A stretch of 64,000 nt of DNA from NCBI GenBank assembly GCA_029227815.1, contig CP118523.1, positions 1,674,001 to 1,738,000 on the forward strand, in the 5' to 3' direction. This DNA comes from Clostridiaceae bacterium M8S5 (lineage in GTDB: Bacteria; Bacillota; Clostridia; Tissierellales; MCWD3). The notes under the pieces are model-generated. The model saw only the letters and a program-made list of their open reading frames with translations, searched no databases and was not told where the DNA came from. The translations under genes and the position numbers were made by a program. Shown piece after piece: positions 63,291 to 64,000 of the stretch (within the stretch, counting starts at the first letter, position 1; each line of letters begins with the position of its first letter).

Positions 63291-63362
63291 ATGGGTAGAA
63301 GTGTAGTTGTAACTAAAGATGTCACCTCACATAAAATAATAAAAGGGATTCCTGCGAAATAA
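63291..63362 (+). pseudogene. Fragment of a hexapeptide-repeat acetyltransferase
   Basis: ATG 63291 follows TTGGAGG and gives MGRSVVVTKDVTSHKIIKGIPAK, which matches the C-terminal end (GAxSVVTKDVPxHxIVxGIPAK type) of sugar O-acetyltransferases. The other 150 or more residues are gone. It is a remnant at the border of the lanthipeptide cluster and a sugar-nucleotide locus. Confidence 0.75.
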
Positions 63363-63428
63363 AAGGATATCTCGAAAACTAATACTACAATTAGTGGTAT
63401 ATGTATTATTTAGAGGGGATAACATGCC

Positions 63429-64000
63429 ATGCTTAAATTAGATAATGTATTAATACTTCCAGATACAAAAATAAAAGAGACTATGGAAATAATCGATAAA
63501 AACTCTTTACAGATTGCAGTTGTAGTTGATGAAAACAATAGACTATTGGGAACGGTAACCGATGGAGACATTCGTAGAGGAATATTAAATGGAGTATCAA
63601 TAAAAGAAAAAGTAACAAAGATTATGAATGTTACACCAATAGCTACAAATGAAGATGTAACTAAAGATGAAATCATAAAAATTCTAAGCGAAAATAAACT
63701 GCATCATTTACCTATATTAGATAAAGAAGGTCGTGTTAAGAGGATAGAATTTTTAGATAAATTACTTAAATATCAAAAGAGAGAAAACTGGATTATATTG
63801 ATGGTGGGGGGATTAGGTAGAAGGTTAAGACCACTCACTGAAAATTGTCCAAAACCTATGCTTAGAATTAAAAACAAACCTTTATTAGAAATCGTTATAA
63901 AACATTTTATGACTCAAGGTTTTTATAAATTTTGTCTATGCATTAATTATAAAGGCAATTGTATAAAAAACTATTTTAAAGATGGTAGTCAATTGGGTAT
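63429..64000 (+). CDS. CBS-domain sugar nucleotidyltransferase, 3' end outside the window
   Basis: 190 residues are visible. A pair of CBS motifs (about 1-115: TVTDGDIRRGIL, HHLPILDKEGRV) is followed by the nucleotidyltransferase start IILMVGGLGRRLRPLTENCPKPML, the NTP-binding loop. CBS plus NTP-transferase is the layout of PtmE-like GlcN-1-phosphate guanylyltransferases for legionaminic acid and of related sugar enzymes. GAGGGG precedes ATG 63429; ATG 63424 is out of frame. It probably opens a glycan or flagellar-glycosylation operon. Confidence 0.85.
   Translation, partial: MLKLDNVLILPDTKIKETMEIIDKNSLQIAVVVDENNRLLGTVTDGDIRRGILNGVSIKEKVTKIMNVTPIATNEDVTKDEIIKILSENKLHHLPILDKEGRVKRIEFLDKLLKYQKRENWIILMVGGLGRRLRPLTENCPKPMLRIKNKPLLEIVIKHFMTQGFYKFCLCINYKGNCIKNYFKDGSQLG

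Overview
The window is AT-rich, with tight operons, strong AGGAGG-type ribosome binding sites, and sporulation genes (spoIVA, a YteA-like TraR/DksA protein). The core gene order is clostridial: DUF512-der-plsY-gpsA; yggS-sepF-yggT-ylmH-divIVA; lspA-rluD; pyrR-pyrC-pyrF-pyrK-pyrD-pyrE. This points to an anaerobic, spore-forming, low-GC Clostridia. No rRNA, tRNA, CRISPR array, prophage or intact insertion sequence was seen.

Layout. 0-3.4 kb: 3' part of a giant protein of unknown function. 3.4-10 kb: small lipoprotein, divergent NadA, Crp/Fnr regulator, TrmO-like enzyme, TcdA, RseC-like protein, thioredoxin-fold protein and GlyA. 9.9-11.2 kb: cobalamin riboswitch and cobT. 11.4-15.2 kb: a secreted-toxin cassette. 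15.3-22.8 kb: C45-type hydrolase, AraC regulator, GNAT-HIT fusion, heterodimeric ABC exporter and CoA-binding protein. 22.8-30.8 kb: lipoprotein, DUF512, der, plsY, gpsA, a methyltransferase pair and spoIVA. 31-40 kb: a tiny membrane protein, HlyD-like protein, the division cluster, DAHP synthase, lspA and rluD. 39.6-44.9 kb: pyrimidine operon with a PyrR attenuator. 45-53 kb: membrane proteins, a PadR module with a clear operator, a PAS-PilZ protein, a TPR protein with small exported-looking peptides, a methyltransferase and a corrinoid/Fe-S oxidoreductase. 53.5-55 kb: second cobalamin riboswitch with cblT/cblS-like genes. 55.1-63.2 kb: class I lanthipeptide cluster (LanB, three precursors, flavodoxin-like oxidoreductase, LanC, LanT). 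63.3 kb to the end: start of a sugar-nucleotide locus.

Main discoveries. (1) 11.4-15.2 kb encodes a signal-peptide-bearing BURPS668_1122-type deaminase, an anthrax protective-antigen-like translocase and a small acidic candidate immunity protein. The translocase keeps the equivalents of PA K397, D425 and F427 but lacks the N-terminal PA20 region. A deaminase carried by a PA-type pore is, as far as I know, an undescribed pairing. (2) 49.6-51.05 kb encodes a TPR-only protein overlapping a 39-residue peptide ending SEFPFNH, plus a second peptide gene ending PTNH and two decayed copies. This looks like a Rap/Phr-like peptide signalling system. (3) Several genes appear to start on non-AUG/GUG/UUG codons: plsY on AUU, all three lanthipeptide precursors on AUA, possibly a lipoprotein on AUC. 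Automatic gene callers truncate or miss them.

The two cobalamin riboswitches control cobT and an S-component/kinase pair, suggesting alpha-ribazole making or salvage with corrinoid scavenging. Family assignments come from reading motifs by eye; no database search was run.
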